A DNA stretch of 41,967 nt. Origin: a virus. Made by a program: the position numbers and the translations under genes. Where the stretch lies: IMG/VR virus record IMGVR_UViG_3300019776_000166, positions 1-41,967 of that record. One strand, given 5' to 3'. Of this stretch, positions 16,149-24,352 are shown in pieces. The notes under the pieces were generated by a model. That model worked only from the letters and a program-made list of their open reading frames with translations, was not told the DNA's origin and ran no database searches. Every line of letters begins with the position of its first letter. Positions within the stretch are counted from its first letter, which is position 1.

Positions 16149-16613
16149 TTAAAGAACTGCAAAACCAACTGGGTAGAACTTCTGACCATCAGCAATATCT
16201 GTACCGAGTTCAGCGATCACTGCACCAGCAGTACCAGTACCAGTAGGTGTATAACGAACACCTAAATAGCGTTGGCCTTTAGAACCGATGCGTGGGTTTG
16301 CGCCCACTGCAAAGCGTGAACCAGCGGTCAAAGATGCAACTGGAATCGCGCCAGAAGAACCAATAACAGTTAAGTTAGTAGTCAAGGCTGCATCGTCAGC
16401 AACAACGATTTCGATTGTCAGAGCTGTCAAGCCAGTAAATGCTGTTGGAACACCAACGCGCATATTGAGTTCGCCACCTTCGCCGATGTCGCGGTTCTGG
16501 AGCAGATCTACTGTGTTGGTTGACAACACGGCAGAAGCGCCAGTAACAGTTTGACCAGTCCAAGTGCCGTTTGACCAAGAACCCGATAGGGTTAGGTAGT
16601 TATCGATCATCAT
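16149..16613 (-). CDS. Bbp16-like capsid cement/decoration protein
   Basis: The 154-residue beta-rich protein (SAVLSTNTVDLLQNRDIGEGGELNMRVGV, FYPVGFAVL at the end) resembles the Bbp16 family of Bordetella phage BPP-1, which decorates and stabilises the capsid. The position immediately after the major capsid gene, as in BPP-1, supports the call. Two consecutive ATGs occur; the first (16611-16613) has the better spacing to AAGGA. No enzymatic motif is present. Confidence 0.8.
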   Translation of the reverse strand: MMIDNYLTLSGSWSNGTWTGQTVTGASAVLSTNTVDLLQNRDIGEGGELNMRVGVPTAFTGLTALTIEIVVADDAALTTNLTVIGSSGAIPVASLTAGSRFAVGANPRIGSKGQRYLGVRYTPTGTGTAGAVIAELGTDIADGQKFYPVGFAVL

Positions 16614-16644
16614 AATTTAGATTCCTTTATCAATTAGTTATTGG

Positions 16645-17649
16645 TTAAACCACGCGAGCTTCAGTGTTGAGCAACTGATCTACACGGCGAATAGGTACGC
16701 CATTGAAAGATAACCAGCTTGTTGCGCTACCGAACTGTGTCAAACCTTTTTCGATTGACAATGCGTAGTTAGATTTATTCAACGCTTGAATACGGAGCAT
16801 TGAGTAAACAGTGCGGTTCATGTAGAACACTGGACGGCCCATACCAAAGTTAGGAATACGATCCAAAGCGCGGCTCATCAAAGAAATCAAGTCAGCAGCA
16901 GAAGACTGAGCTACCAAGTTAGCTGTATTGATGTTGCAAATACGGACAACATAGCGCCAATCCTTAACTACTAAACCATTTTTCCACTGATAGTGGGTAC
17001 GATAGGCTTGGTAACGGCCACCAGCAGAATCCCAAACTGTGTTCAAACCGAGGTCTTCGTGCATCAAACCAGCAGTAGATCCTTTAGGGAATGGGCAGAA
17101 AACAGTGTTATCACCCCAAACTACCAAGTAGATAGATGTATTGTTTGTTGATACGCCACCAGCATCGATGATGTTCTGAGCATTACCAGCACCAGAGATA
17201 GTGCCGTAGCGTGATGCCAAACCTAAATACTGTTTTGGATCAGTAGATGGGTTGCCGTAGAACATTGTGGATGCTTGAGCTTGATTCATTGCTTCCAAGA
17301 AAGCAGAGTCTTCGCTTAAACGGAACTGGCTGGTATTGCCATTCAAGTCTGCCAAGTCTTTATCAACTTCAGAGTAGGCTTCGAGCATACCTACTGCTTC
17401 GTCAACTTGTGCAGTTGTCGATTTAGAAGTTGGAATACCTTGGTTAATTGCACGCCAGTAAACAGTCGGTAAACCAGTACGGATCACAACGCGGTGACCA
17501 GTTGGTAAGTTACCTTCCATAAATACTGCATCTTCGAGGATCTCGTTAGATTGTGACAAGAGTTCTGCCACTACTGGTACGCGACCTTCTGGATCGATGC
17601 GCTTTGCCCAATCCGCTAGGGTTAGGGCTGTTGTAGATAAAGTAGCCAT
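16645..17649 (-). CDS. Major capsid protein (Bbp17-like, HK97 fold)
   Basis: The 334-residue protein shows the N-terminal pattern of BPP-1-type capsid proteins: LTLADWAKRIDPEGRVPVVAELL, EDAVFMEGNLPTGHRVVIRTGLP, then an E-loop-like QGIPTSKSTTAQVDEAVGMLEAYSEVDKDLADL split across residues 75-110, and FRLSEDSAFLEAMNQ. It is the expected length for an HK97-fold capsid subunit without a covalent scaffold domain. It follows a separate scaffold gene and precedes the cement gene. It should be among the most abundant virion proteins. Confidence 0.92.
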   Translation of the reverse strand: MATLSTTALTLADWAKRIDPEGRVPVVAELLSQSNEILEDAVFMEGNLPTGHRVVIRTGLPTVYWRAINQGIPTSKSTTAQVDEAVGMLEAYSEVDKDLADLNGNTSQFRLSEDSAFLEAMNQAQASTMFYGNPSTDPKQYLGLASRYGTISGAGNAQNIIDAGGVSTNNTSIYLVVWGDNTVFCPFPKGSTAGLMHEDLGLNTVWDSAGGRYQAYRTHYQWKNGLVVKDWRYVVRICNINTANLVAQSSAADLISLMSRALDRIPNFGMGRPVFYMNRTVYSMLRIQALNKSNYALSIEKGLTQFGSATSWLSFNGVPIRRVDQLLNTEARVV

Positions 17650-17673
17650 TGTTTAATTCCTTTCGTTATTTGA

Positions 17674-18366
17674 TTACTGATTCGGGTAGAGCGATTTAGC
17701 TGGATCTCTCGCCCCACTAAAACCACCTATGCCACCTGGCACAAAGCGGTCTTCACTGATTTGCTTCCCAGCTCGGTAGAACGCCCTAATAATTTCTGGG
17801 TGATTTCCCAAGCCTGATTCATTGAGCAACGCGCGTAGCTCTGGCGTACCAAAGGTTTCTAAGGCCTTCTTTGCCACTGCTAGGTTTTCGTTTAACTTTT
17901 CGCCACCAAACTCTTTGTCAGCGGTTGCTGACTGAACCCACTCTGCTTTCGCAGTTTCTAGGGTGTTGGCTTGCTTTTCAGCAAAGGCATTTCCAAGTTT
18001 GTCGATTACCTTTTGCGCACCTTCTTGAGTCAGTTTCAATTCCTTGGCAACTTCTGAAAATTGTTCGAGAACTGCTGGATCGAACTCGCGCCCTTCGGGA
18101 GCTTTAAATTCATACTTCTCAGGCACTACTGGTTCATCAGCAGCTTTAGCCTGGTCGCCTTCAGTTTTGCCTTCTGTGCTGTCTTGTGGAGCAGCAGCAG
18201 CGGGTTGACTATCAGTTGGTTGTTGACTCTGTTGGGCCGCAGTTGCGTCCGTTGCAGCAGCGCTTGTCTGGGCTGTTGCAGTTGTGGTTGCTTCTGTTGC
18301 ACCAGTTGATGCAGCGCCGTCAGTGTTATTTGTGGCGTCCGTCATCAGCGTGTTTGTTTCTGACAT
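17674..18366 (-). CDS. Capsid scaffold protein
   Basis: The 230-residue product has a low-complexity Thr/Ala/Gln/Asp-rich N-terminal 75 residues, then an acidic helical region (PVVPEKYEFKAPEGREFDPAV, FSEVAKELKLTQEGAQKVID) and a C-terminus ending RDPAKSLYPNQ. The KYEF-KAPEG motif with a following helical region is typical of podoviral scaffolds encoded next to the capsid gene. It should be in the procapsid interior and absent from mature heads. Its start overlaps the 18326-18667 gene by 41 nt in another frame. Confidence 0.85.
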   Translation of the reverse strand: MSETNTLMTDATNNTDGAASTGATEATTTATAQTSAAATDATAAQQSQQPTDSQPAAAAPQDSTEGKTEGDQAKAADEPVVPEKYEFKAPEGREFDPAVLEQFSEVAKELKLTQEGAQKVIDKLGNAFAEKQANTLETAKAEWVQSATADKEFGGEKLNENLAVAKKALETFGTPELRALLNESGLGNHPEIIRAFYRAGKQISEDRFVPGGIGGFSGARDPAKSLYPNQ

Positions 18367-18667
18367 CGTTTTGCTCCTTGAGCATTAATGCGTATTGGTC
18401 TGGACTCACTTCATTAATTTGTGCCATAAGCATCAAACCGACATTTCGTTGGCCTTCCCTAAAGAAAGTTTCTGAGTTGCCTGTAAATGAACTGCGGTAC
18501 ACACCAGTACGCTCCAGCAGCCGCCACACTATGCGGCGACCTCTCTTACTTCCCATGAGCCATTTAAAATCGTCTTTTTCCTGATCGACAATCAGTTTTA
18601 TGCGCTCGTCAGAATCTTCTTTCTTGCGCTCCTGACCTCTCAGGTCAAATGGATCAAAATCACTCAT
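18326..18667 (-). CDS. Bbp19-like structural-module protein
   Basis: The 113-residue charged helical protein (KWLMGSKRGRRIVWRLLERT, FREGQRNVGLMLMAQI) resembles the Bbp19 family of BPP-1-like phages, found just before the scaffold gene. Its biochemical role is not established to my knowledge. Gene overlap with the scaffold suggests coupled translation. Its ATG (18665-18667) follows copy 2 of the intergenic motif and a near-palindrome. Confidence 0.75.
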   Translation of the reverse strand: MSDFDPFDLRGQERKKEDSDERIKLIVDQEKDDFKWLMGSKRGRRIVWRLLERTGVYRSSFTGNSETFFREGQRNVGLMLMAQINEVSPDQYALMLKEQNDVRNKHADDGRHK

Positions 18668-18695
18668 GCGATTAATTTATGCTGATCAGGCATAA

Positions 18696-18705
18696 GTACG
18701 CGCAC
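18696..18705 (-). promoter_or_regulatory. Late-region intergenic motif GTGCGCGTAC, copy 2
   Basis: The motif begins one base after the TAA of the 18707-19222 gene. It is followed immediately by TTATGC, C, TGATCA, GCATAA, an 18-bp palindrome interrupted by one base (18676-18695 region), which could be a dimeric protein site or a small hairpin. Only 28 bases then remain to the next ATG, the shortest of the four gaps. Confidence 0.6.
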
Positions 18706-18706
18706 C

Positions 18707-19222
18707 TTACGGCCTTCTACGCGATCGGAAAGTGGGCATGAATGTTTGGTTAACCGATCCTGTGCCACTGATAAATGGTTGATAACCAGTAAAGCGCAAA
18801 TGGCCTGTTGATGGTGTGATGGAGTTGCTTGCAGTCTGATTAATCGATGGGCTGTATCCTGTAAACAAAATATGCCCTGTATTGGGATTGATTGATTGCG
18901 CAGCCGATTGCGATACGCTAGGCGAGTAACCCGCTAGTACCAAATGCCCTACTCCTGGCGCAACTGATACCGATCGCAATACAGTAGGAATGTAACCCGT
19001 AAAACTCAGATGGCCAGTGCTAGGATTTAATCCGCTGGTAGTGCTTTGTGCAACGCTAGGCGAATATCCCGTTAAGTTGAATTGCCCAGTTCCAGGATTG
19101 AGGATGCTGGTAATGGATTGGGATATGGATGGTGCATATCCCGTAAATCCAAGATGTCCTTTACCAGGAGCAAGTGTATTGGTACTTGATCCTGATCCAA
19201 GGTTTTGAATTATTAGGAGCAA
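18707..19222 (-). CDS. Tandem-repeat structural protein (GHLxFTGYxPS repeats)
   Basis: The 171-residue product consists of nearly six copies of a 22-24-residue unit with consensus P-x-TGHLxFTGYxPSxxQS, from about residue 21 to 155, and an Arg-rich end (TFRSRRRP). Each unit probably forms two beta strands, giving a fibrous or beta-solenoid body. The start is TTG at 19220-19222 with a perfect AAGGAG at six-base spacing. It lies among portal-proximal structural genes, so a head fibre or decoration role is possible. No function is assigned. Confidence 0.65.
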   Translation of the reverse strand: MLLIIQNLGSGSSTNTLAPGKGHLGFTGYAPSISQSITSILNPGTGQFNLTGYSPSVAQSTTSGLNPSTGHLSFTGYIPTVLRSVSVAPGVGHLVLAGYSPSVSQSAAQSINPNTGHILFTGYSPSINQTASNSITPSTGHLRFTGYQPFISGTGSVNQTFMPTFRSRRRP

Positions 19223-19232
19223 TCAATACTCC

Positions 19233-19868
19233 TTAATATTCATAGCCCGTAATAGATACATCCCATGTTGGCGCATTGGTAGTAAATACAGCATTGGCAG
19301 TCACGCCAAACTGTACTGTGCCGTTACCAACTATTTCTATGCCTTCATTACCCAATGTAAAAGACACGCGATCCCAAGCAGAGGCGGTGGCTGGGGTTGC
19401 AGTTCTGGCCGAATAAATCGCGCTACTTGTGGTGGTGACAGCACCCGCATTATTGACGCGAATAGTAAAGGTAGTGGCTTGTGTTGTTGCGGTAGCATTG
19501 CCGCGTGATCCAAAAGTAATATTGGTAATGCGAAAAGTCTTACCTGATGTCGGCGTAAAGCTAGACCCAGTAGTAGTGGCGCTACCCAATGATTGACTGG
19601 TTGTTAGAGTAATGGCGGTTTCAGTACCCGTTGTACCAGCCGCAGCGCCATTAGCCCAGAATTGCTTAAATACGCGACTGGCGTTTTGGTGCATGACTGG
19701 CAATGGAAACAATGCAGAAGCGTCCCTAGCAGTATTCTCATCCCCAAATCCGACCTTTACGCGCTGCACTTTAACGCCAGAAGATGCGCTGCCATTGAGC
19801 GTAGTGACATCATCGGTAGCGATCGTATCGCCACCAGTACCACTGTTTAGTAGTGTGTTATCAGCCAT
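19233..19868 (-). CDS. Structural protein, unknown role
   Basis: The 211-residue product has a short N-terminal segment seen in many phage head proteins (VKVQRVKVGFGDENTARDAS, then LFPLPV) and a beta-rich Thr/Ser/Ala body (TITFGSRGNATATTQAT-like stretches; end WDVSITGYEY). It has neither signal peptide nor enzymatic motif. It lies in the run of small genes between portal and scaffold and may be a surface decoration protein. The two-base gap to the next gene upstream indicates cotranscription. Confidence 0.6.
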   Translation of the reverse strand: MADNTLLNSGTGGDTIATDDVTTLNGSASSGVKVQRVKVGFGDENTARDASALFPLPVMHQNASRVFKQFWANGAAAGTTGTETAITLTTSQSLGSATTTGSSFTPTSGKTFRITNITFGSRGNATATTQATTFTIRVNNAGAVTTTSSAIYSARTATPATASAWDRVSFTLGNEGIEIVGNGTVQFGVTANAVFTTNAPTWDVSITGYEY

Positions 19869-19870
19869 GA

Positions 19871-20329
19871 TTAAGTCGCATCAAACCAGCCTGTTGCTGG
19901 AGTATTAATGGTTAAAGTATTACCAGTAGTCGTTGCAGGAATATCCGCAGGCGTAGAGTCGCCGACAAAATACCCAATCACGGGATTGACTTTGCCCCAG
20001 AGCGTGCCGCTGACATACAGAACGGCATAGCGCCAGGCGTTAATTGATCCACCAGTAGCAGTCCAGCTCACATTGGCGCTAGAGAATTTATATCCCCCAG
20101 TAATGGCAGTGGCTACCATCGAGGCCAAGGATGCGCCGCCAGTGGTGTAACCCGTACCACCCGCAATCTCATTAGCACTCATGTCTGCCCATAAGCTATT
20201 GCCAGTAACAGTCGCATCTGGAGTCCAAGCACTAGAAACGAGGGCCAACTTCACAGTCGCGCCCACAATGTCAGTGATATTGATGTCTGCTTTGTTTTTA
20301 CTAAATAAAGTAATGTTGCCTGATGCCAT
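19871..20329 (-). CDS. Structural protein, unknown role
   Basis: The 152-residue product (MASGNITLFSKNKADIN, VKLALVSSAWTPDA, WRYAVLYVSGTLWGKVNPVIGY split) resembles small phage proteins that pair an N-terminal strand motif with the sequence VKLALVSS-x-WTPD, often found in structural modules. The composition is beta-rich. It abuts the coiled-coil gene with no intergenic base. A minor head or collar protein is likely, but the exact place in the virion is not known. Confidence 0.6.
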   Translation of the reverse strand: MASGNITLFSKNKADINITDIVGATVKLALVSSAWTPDATVTGNSLWADMSANEIAGGTGYTTGGASLASMVATAITGGYKFSSANVSWTATGGSINAWRYAVLYVSGTLWGKVNPVIGYFVGDSTPADIPATTTGNTLTINTPATGWFDAT

Positions 20330-20806
20330 TTAAACCCCCAGAATTTCTGCCATTTTTGCTTTGGCGCGTGTAATCTTTGCTTCTATATCTGCCAGCTCTT
20401 GCGCTGCCACTGCGTTTTTTGCTTCGACATCGTGTAGCTCTTGTTCAGATTGCGCTAAGAATCGCTTGGTATTGGCAGCAATCTCCTCTGCCTGCTCTTG
20501 CGCAGCCTGTTCTAAATGCGAGGCATTAGCCTGCGCTGCCGAAAGAATCTGATGGGCGCGAGTAATGGCATCTTCTTCAGAGGCTTTTAAAGACTCTTTG
20601 GCTTTAGAGAGCGCATCTTTAGTTTTTACCAACTCAGCATCGATGGATTCTTTTTCTTTTTGCGCATTGACCAGCGCAATATTGGCTTCGCGGATGGCCT
20701 GCTCTACGCTAGTCATTCCTTCTAGCGCATCGGCTAGATCGATCACTGATTGAAAGGTACGCGATAGGCTGCGTACATTCTCGATTGCTTGTGAAATATT
20801 AGCCAT
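20330..20806 (-). CDS. Coiled-coil protein in the head module
   Basis: The 158-residue product is almost wholly predicted coiled coil from about residue 25 to 150 (EKESIDAELVKTKDALSKAK, EQAAQEQAEEIAANTKRF), rich in Ala, Glu, Lys and Gln. There is no transmembrane segment. Such proteins can be scaffold-like, head-fibre or ejection components; here the separate scaffold is already present, so a fibre or internal rod is a reasonable guess. Its ATG overlaps the end of the 20799-21158 gene by 8 nt. Confidence 0.6.
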   Translation of the reverse strand: MANISQAIENVRSLSRTFQSVIDLADALEGMTSVEQAIREANIALVNAQKEKESIDAELVKTKDALSKAKESLKASEEDAITRAHQILSAAQANASHLEQAAQEQAEEIAANTKRFLAQSEQELHDVEAKNAVAAQELADIEAKITRAKAKMAEILGV

Positions 20807-21158
20807 TGCGCATTTTCCTTACAGAGAGAATGACTGTGATTGATGTTGTGCCGTCACCCGCTAAGACTCTGGGGCGAATCAAATCCACATTTTCGAGAAC
20901 TGCTTTGAGATCTGCGCTAGAAAAGATGAGCTTTGATCCAGTGGGATCACGCAGCGCATACCAATTTACCCCGCCATCGAGCGATCCTTCGATCTGTACT
21001 TGGCCGCCTGCACCAAAAGTACCTTGAATTTGCACTGTACGATCACCAGAAGCAACTACCCCAATAGCTGATCCTGTATCACCCAGCGCCATGTTTGCCC
21101 AAGTGTATAGACCATTACCAATGAGAATGTCGTTCGAGGTGGCAACTACTGTGGCCAT
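20799..21158 (-). CDS. Small beta-rich structural protein
   Basis: The 119-residue protein has the pattern GDRTVQIQGTFGAGGQVQIEG followed by S-L-D-G-G-V-N-W, typical of a small beta-sandwich found repeatedly in phage head modules. It ends RPRVLAGDGTTSITVILSVR. No catalytic residues are visible. It may be a capsid decoration or a spike component next to the 21476-21745 protein. Confidence 0.6.
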   Translation of the reverse strand: MATVVATSNDILIGNGLYTWANMALGDTGSAIGVVASGDRTVQIQGTFGAGGQVQIEGSLDGGVNWYALRDPTGSKLIFSSADLKAVLENVDLIRPRVLAGDGTTSITVILSVRKMRNG

Positions 21159-21160
21159 GA

Positions 21161-21466
21161 TTAGTCCTTATCGCTTCCATAGAGCATTGAGGCTGACTTG
21201 TTTGAGCTGCTTGCATTACCCACTTCTAGGTCAGTAATCTGCAATTCCAAGTACAACTCTTGATCATCGTCACCAACATCGACCTCTTGAGTCACGCAAG
21301 TAGCTACTGCCATCGCGCGCAAAGATAAAACTGTGCCCGCTGCTGGAGTTGATAAGCCCAATATTTCGCATTGTTTAGGATTAAGACGGATACATAAGCC
21401 ATAGCCATAAGGGTTGCTTTCTAGCGCTTCGTTTTCTTCGGGTACAGCCATGTTTTTTAAGGCCAT
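21161..21466 (-). CDS. Small structural protein, possibly capsid-staple-like
   Basis: The 101-residue product has ALKNMAVPEENEA, YGYGLCIRLNPKQCEILGL, and a central beta core ending LYLELQITDLEV. The layout (LKNM, then a short proline segment, then YGL-x-I-x-L and a final L-Q-I-T-D) resembles small proteins annotated as capsid staples in some phages, a resemblance from memory. The role is unproved. The gene is preceded by the 21476-21745 gene with a 9-nt gap and followed by a 2-nt gap. Confidence 0.55.
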   Translation of the reverse strand: MALKNMAVPEENEALESNPYGYGLCIRLNPKQCEILGLSTPAAGTVLSLRAMAVATCVTQEVDVGDDDQELYLELQITDLEVGNASSSNKSASMLYGSDKD

Positions 21467-21475
21467 GATGAATCC

Positions 21476-21745
21476 TTAGTAGCAGGCAAAAATGCCAGTT
21501 GAGGTTGTACCAGTGGCCAAGATGCGTTTAGCGCGAATGAATTGCACTGCGCCAAACCAGTTGGTGTTTACGGGAATCGTGACTTGCGTACCTTTTGCAG
21601 TTACGAATGTCACATTTCCTGCTGTGGTAAATAACATTCCGCGTGATACGCCATTAGGCAAATCTGTGGAATCACTTGGGGTTACGGCCTGTAAATCGTT
21701 AATGGGGCTGTAATCGTTGGTCGTATCTAAAAATGGATATGGCAT
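21476..21745 (-). CDS. Small spike-base-like protein
   Basis: The 89-residue protein contains AVTPSDSTDLPNGVSRGML, an interior GNVTFVTAKGTQVTI strand pair and the end FIRAKRILATGTTSTGIFACY. This arrangement (a DST-DLP motif, a beta hairpin, then a conserved ATGTT) resembles the RCAP_rcc01079-type spike-base proteins, which are tiny beta-barrel head-spike anchors. It lies directly after the portal gene. The call is by pattern; head-spike function remains an inference. Confidence 0.6.
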   Translation of the reverse strand: MPYPFLDTTNDYSPINDLQAVTPSDSTDLPNGVSRGMLFTTAGNVTFVTAKGTQVTIPVNTNWFGAVQFIRAKRILATGTTSTGIFACY

Positions 21746-21757
21746 GGTTCTACTCCT

Positions 21758-23467
21758 TTATTGAGGTTGTTGGTTATAGCCAGAGAACATTCCCATCACA
21801 TCAGTCAGAGCGCTTTGTTTGCTGGTATCTGCGCTTGCTAATGTTTTGGCTGTTTGTGCGCCCTGTGCCATCGCTTCTTGCTGTGCTTGGGCTTGCGCCA
21901 TCTTTGCTCTGTCTTGACGAATGAGCGCTACTTTGTCGCTTGGCACGATGAGTTCTGGATCGACACCGAGCATATCGGAATACATTTCTGCCCATTTATC
22001 AGCATCGATGTTGTCCAATACTTCTGGCTTGAGCTGCGCCACCATGCCAATATTTCCCATAAAGCGATCAACGCCATTGGTAGCTACGGCACGCTGGGCT
22101 TGTGCCAACATGGATACAAACTCCACATTGATCTCCGCGCCCTGCAACTCTTCTGGTGGTGGTGGCACGATGCCTGCTGCCATCATGCGATTGAAGGTCA
22201 TTTCAATCAATGGATCTAACAGCTCATTTTGTAATCGCTCTAAGACTGGGCCAAGCATCAAGAGCTTTTCTTCATGGCGCTCTGCTACTTCTGTGGCCGT
22301 CATTCTGGAGTCAGCTTGATTAGCCAGCATCAGGAATAGATCGGCATAGAATGATCCGCGAATCCTCTCGCGCACATCTTGAATGTCCGCTAATAGATGG
22401 CTTAAATCGAGGTTGACTTCAAATGCTGTTTGGATGCCTGCTGTATTGGTAGTGGCATCGACAAATGAAATACCCCCTGGCAAGGTTTCAATATCCCTGT
22501 TCTTCATGGATGTTGGTACTTGCAATGGTGGTTTAGTCTTGTAGTCAATACCTTGAGCTTTACGGAGCTGCTCATGCTGGAGCTGCTTGATGTCGCCTAA
22601 TGCTTCCATGCCAGGACTATTGCCGTAGATGTCGCCACCCGATGTCGCCCATCTAGGCGCTAATGCTGGAAAGTGTTTGAATCCTGACTCGGACAAATAA
22701 CGATTCTTTTGTCCATTGAGTTCAAAGTAGCAGGAGCGATAGGCCATATTGAGCGCATCTTTCTTGCTTGGATCGCGATCAGAGCGTGGTTCAATCGCAT
22801 GAATAATCGTAATCCATTGATCCAATGAACCCCTGTCGTACATCGTGCGAACCGAATTGGAGCATTTATCATAGCCAAACTCCCCTACTATTTCGTGAAC
22901 TGTCTTTTGAAACTCGCGATAGATCGTGTTGACTTGGCCGCGATAATCCGTAGCAATTGCAAACTCGCCTGTGGTTAATGGGTAATGACGGATCACATCT
23001 TGATAGTCATCCATCACAATCGAGGCTGATGTACCGAACGCGCCCAGCTCTTCATACATGGAATGGAGTGCGCGATAAGTGTTGCCCCGCTGGAAGATCT
23101 CCAGCATCAAAGTAGTGACTTGGTTAAGCCATACCTTGACTGGTTGGTATTGCATGAGGTCGTGGTCAGCAATACCAAGTCTGAACCAAGGGCGTGCAGG
23201 ACTGGTCATACCCGACATCATTCCCGCAGCTAACACTCTGAGGGCGCGAGTACCAGTTGAATCATAGATATTGTTGTGCCTGCGCCAGCCTTTATCGCGA
23301 TCCTGGACAAAGAATCGGCCTGATCGCGGCAGCATATAGTCACTGATCTCTTTCCAGTGCGCTAACCATGATGCGCGTTCACTTTTGAGTTGACCCCAGC
23401 GCGTATAGAGCTTATCTCTATCTGGTGATTTGGTATTTGGCTGGTTATCGCCCGTGTATTCACTCAT
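21758..23467 (-). CDS. Portal protein (head-tail connector)
   Basis: The 569-residue product matches podoviral portals: RWGQLKSERASWLAHWKEIS at the N-terminus, then MLPRSGRF, an RALRVLAAGMMSGMTSPARPWF block, and GDIKQLQHEQLRKAQGIDYK followed by the PPLQVP segment. The clip/crown end (about 510-569) is Gln/Ala-rich. It forms the dodecameric DNA channel at one capsid vertex. The next gene upstream ends four bases before its ATG. Confidence 0.92.
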   Translation of the reverse strand: MSEYTGDNQPNTKSPDRDKLYTRWGQLKSERASWLAHWKEISDYMLPRSGRFFVQDRDKGWRRHNNIYDSTGTRALRVLAAGMMSGMTSPARPWFRLGIADHDLMQYQPVKVWLNQVTTLMLEIFQRGNTYRALHSMYEELGAFGTSASIVMDDYQDVIRHYPLTTGEFAIATDYRGQVNTIYREFQKTVHEIVGEFGYDKCSNSVRTMYDRGSLDQWITIIHAIEPRSDRDPSKKDALNMAYRSCYFELNGQKNRYLSESGFKHFPALAPRWATSGGDIYGNSPGMEALGDIKQLQHEQLRKAQGIDYKTKPPLQVPTSMKNRDIETLPGGISFVDATTNTAGIQTAFEVNLDLSHLLADIQDVRERIRGSFYADLFLMLANQADSRMTATEVAERHEEKLLMLGPVLERLQNELLDPLIEMTFNRMMAAGIVPPPPEELQGAEINVEFVSMLAQAQRAVATNGVDRFMGNIGMVAQLKPEVLDNIDADKWAEMYSDMLGVDPELIVPSDKVALIRQDRAKMAQAQAQQEAMAQGAQTAKTLASADTSKQSALTDVMGMFSGYNQQPQ

Positions 23468-23471
23468 ATTT

Positions 23472-23990
23472 TTATAGTCCTAACATCGTGCTTTTGTTTA
23501 ATTTGTAGGTGTTATCTGGCCCACTGACTGTTCTAGTCGTCAAGGATCCTGACCCTTGAGGTGCGCCCAGAATGGCGGGATCATTTAATGAAGTAGATTT
23601 TTGCTGAGAGTTATCAGCGGCAACTGTTTGTGTACCGCTAGCTTGTCCTTGTCCCTGCGTTGGTTGACCATTTGGCTTTTGCATTGGTTTGCCACCAGTC
23701 AAGATTGATACATCGCCAATTACGCCATTAACGATAGATCCAAAAGCGCCACCAATTTGTCCATGCGCTAAATTTGTACCAGCATCGCCAATCGCTTTGG
23801 CAGAGTTTGTGACTACATCACCAACTTGTTTGCCAACTGTTGCTACTGCATTTCCTACATCAGATACAGCCTTCCCGACTGCGCTAACAACACTACTGAC
23901 ACCACCACCGCCGCCATAAAGACGGATTCGGCGATCTCCGCAATGCTCGAACGCTCCTTCTGGTAGGAATGAATCAAGTCCATACTTCAT
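23472..23990 (-). CDS. Gly/Ala-rich head-module protein
   Basis: The 172-residue product begins with a short polar segment, then a GGGGG stretch and an amphipathic Val/Ala/Gly-rich region (residues 30-95: VVSAVGKAVSDVGNAVATVG), and a Gln/Pro/Gly-rich tail. Together with 24353-24685 it belongs to the small hydrophobic-helix proteins often located before the portal gene in T7-like and BPP-1-like phages. It may be an internal or ejection protein. No motif gives a function. ATGA overlap couples it to the gene before it. Confidence 0.55.
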   Translation of the reverse strand: MKYGLDSFLPEGAFEHCGDRRIRLYGGGGGVSSVVSAVGKAVSDVGNAVATVGKQVGDVVTNSAKAIGDAGTNLAHGQIGGAFGSIVNGVIGDVSILTGGKPMQKPNGQPTQGQGQASGTQTVAADNSQQKSTSLNDPAILGAPQGSGSLTTRTVSGPDNTYKLNKSTMLGL

Positions 23991-24352
23991 TCCACTTTTG
24001 CTTTCCAGTTGTATTGCTCTTTATCAGAATCCATCACTGGAATCCCTAGCATTTTGAGCATTTCAATAATGTGATCGCGATCTGCTTTGCCATAGACATA
24101 TTCCAGATTGGTTTCTCGAATACGCTCAATAAAGCGCATCACGGCCTTAACTAATGCCATGGGCTTATCACTGGTAAACAAATGCAACTCAGCTTCTTTC
24201 TCGCCTATCTTTTTAACGAGCAATACTGAATCGCCTTCATGGTAGGCAACGGCCTCGCCCTTATCAATCCAATGACTGATCGTTTTAAAGATGGGTTCGT
24301 GATCTAATTCACGCTCATCTGCATCAGCTCGGATGATTTCTTCTGGAGTCAT
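23987..24352 (-). CDS. Small alpha/beta protein of the portal module
   Basis: The 121-residue protein (SHWIDKGEAVAYHEGDSVLL, then LHLFTSDKPMALVKAVMRF and NLEYVYGKADRDHIIEML) has an alternating strand/helix pattern slightly reminiscent of GNAT-like folds found in podoviral structural modules. No acetyl-CoA loop is evident, so enzymatic activity is not claimed. It is in the same position as comparable proteins next to T7-type portals. It shares ATGA-type overlap with the next gene. Confidence 0.55.
   Translation of the reverse strand: MTPEEIIRADADERELDHEPIFKTISHWIDKGEAVAYHEGDSVLLVKKIGEKEAELHLFTSDKPMALVKAVMRFIERIRETNLEYVYGKADRDHIIEMLKMLGIPVMDSDKEQYNWKAKVE

Noticed and set aside
18061-18584. Plus-strand Ser/Cys/Leu-rich frames opposite scaffold
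   Set aside because: They are complements of the low-complexity Ala/Thr/Gln codons of the scaffold gene.
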